Positions 54,578 to 55,293 of a stretch of DNA of 55,293 nucleotides are shown here, in pieces. Positions within the stretch are counted from its first letter, which is position 1; each line of letters begins with the position of its first letter. The notes beneath the pieces are model-generated. The model worked only from the letters and a program-made list of their open reading frames with translations. It did not search any database and was not told the DNA's origin. The stretch spans positions 1-55,293 of the forward strand of contig CAMLLG010000023.1 in assembly GCA_946480825.1 (NCBI GenBank). The letters run 5' to 3'. This DNA comes from an uncultured Lysobacteraceae bacterium. GTDB lineage: Bacteria; Pseudomonadota; Gammaproteobacteria; Xanthomonadales; Xanthomonadaceae. The position numbers and the translations under genes are program-made.

Positions 54578-54874
54578 GGTTCTCGATCCGCGGCCCGCAG
54601 CGTTGACAGATGCCCTCCGCGCGTTGCGGGCCCGCACTGCCGCCCGCATCGCATGGGTTGCCTGAGCGAAGGATCGGCCGAAGCCGGTGGGCGGCGATCG
54701 GCGCCGAAATGCCCGCTGCGGGCGGAGATCGGGGCGTGATCGTCGACACAAGGGAAAGCTGCACCTGCCCGCGATTCGATGCCCAAGGCAAGCTCCGCGG
54801 CCGGATCCGGCGCGAATAAGGGCCGCACACCGCCATGATCCACCGGATACGGACGCGGAATGCATCCGCAAGCG
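54578..54874. other. 297-bp region without gene
   Basis: Overlapping frames on both strands read as low-complexity Arg/Pro shadow sequence and lack ribosome sites. A TTGACA at 54603 has no matching -10. Apart from the promoter that begins at 54875, nothing else is seen. Confidence 0.5.
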
Positions 54875-54903
54875 TTGACAGCAAAACCGAGTGTCGTCAG
54901 AAT
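54875..54903 (+). promoter_or_regulatory. Strong sigma70-type promoter of tRNA operon
   Basis: A perfect -35 TTGACA (54875-54880), a 17-bp spacer and -10 CAGAAT (54898-54903) lie 48 bp before the first tRNA. GC-rich TGCGGGC at 54904-54910 forms a discriminator typical of stringently controlled stable-RNA promoters. Confidence 0.75.
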
Positions 54904-54950
54904 TGCGGGCTGTTTTCACCGTGTACTGTTTTACCGGACGTTGTTCAGCC

Positions 54951-55036
54951 GGAGGGATACCCAAGCGGCCAACGGGGGCAGACTGTAAATCTGCTGGCTT
55001 ACGCCTTCGGTGGTTCGAATCCACCTCCCTCCACCA
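54951..55036 (+). tRNA. tRNA-Tyr (anticodon GTA), CCA encoded
   Basis: The acceptor GGAGGGA pairs with TCCCTCC. The anticodon GTA is at 54985-54987. The class II long variable arm includes GGCTTACGCCTTCGG, then GGTTCGAATCC and ACCA. It is first in the tRNA cluster. Confidence 0.97.
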
Positions 55037-55097
55037 TCTCCGAAGCCCAAAAGCGACGGGAATGGATGCCGAAGCTGGATGCGCCGTTCCGCACGAT

Positions 55098-55171
<74 letters not shown>

Positions 55172-55239
55172 ACGCGGCGCCTTGAACGATCCGGTCGGCG
55201 GCACCAGGTCCGGTAGAGTTTCGCGGTTACCACATCGTT

Positions 55240-55293
55240 GCTCACGTAGCTCAGTCGGTAGAGCACCTCCTTGGTAAGGAGGAGGTCGAAGGT
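55240..55293 (+). tRNA. tRNA-Thr (anticodon GGT), truncated by window end
   Basis: GCTCACG opens the acceptor, the D-arm is AGCTCAGTCGGTAGAGC, and the stem CCTCC/GGAGG with the anticodon GGT at 55273-55275 is complete. The T-arm and 3' end lie outside. In this genome group a tuf gene usually follows. Confidence 0.93.

Overview
The window is high-GC chromosomal DNA that most resembles Xanthomonadales (Lysobacter, Luteimonas or Xanthomonas type). The main support is gene order at the right end: hemA-prfA diverging from TPR-lolB-ispE-tRNA(Gln)-prs-rplY-pth-ychF, then a tRNA(Tyr)-tRNA(Gly)-tRNA(Thr) cluster that in this order normally leads to a tuf gene (just outside the window). Many short dispersed hairpin repeats fit the same group. 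Species cannot be fixed from sequence reading alone.

Layout. 1-4330: an accessory, repeat-rich stretch with the end of a small membrane-protein gene carrying an in-frame internal duplication, several hairpin repeats, and an AT-richer two-gene island (ariB-ariA, 1234-3452) that matches the PARIS anti-phage defence system. 4330-14134: mixed genes: a membrane-anchored exported protein, a secreted PHB-depolymerase-like esterase, a TPR protein, DUF2189, YjdM/PhnA, DUF2256, a secreted GH13 alpha-amylase, a 154-bp MITE-like element, and a TPR-GGDEF diguanylate cyclase.

14509-43014 is a large exopolysaccharide or capsule locus of about 24 genes: an initiating sugar transferase, at least five glycosyltransferases, three NodB deacetylases plus a related-looking unknown protein, Wzx flippase, Wzy/O-antigen-ligase-like polymerase, a CapK-like adenylate-forming enzyme, an AsnB-type amidotransferase, two methyltransferases, an acyltransferase 3, a Gfo/Idh-epimerase fusion, and a compact module of acyl carrier protein, AMP-forming ligase, NadE-like enzyme and GNAT. 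The main operon (32683 down to 23490) is tightly coupled, with successive ATGA/GTGA overlaps. The locus resembles exosortase-A-associated (XrtA/PEP-CTERM) polysaccharide loci in its gene families, but no exosortase is in the window. The inferred scheme is: a lipid-linked sugar is started by the polyprenyl-phosphate transferase, extended by glycosyltransferases, modified by acyl, amide, methyl and deacetylation steps, flipped by Wzx and polymerised by Wzy.

43136-55293 returns to core genome: a PNPOx-type stress protein, prfA, hemA, lolB, ispE, prs, rplY, pth, ychF, a secreted cyanophycinase-like peptidase and tRNA genes. Short exact tandem duplications recur at or near start codons (8290, 24219, 32894, 48802). 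Nothing in the window is a clear wholly new system. The best candidates for novelty are the ACP/ligase/NadE-like/GNAT module, the uncharacterised 398-residue protein in the polysaccharide operon and the MITE-like element.
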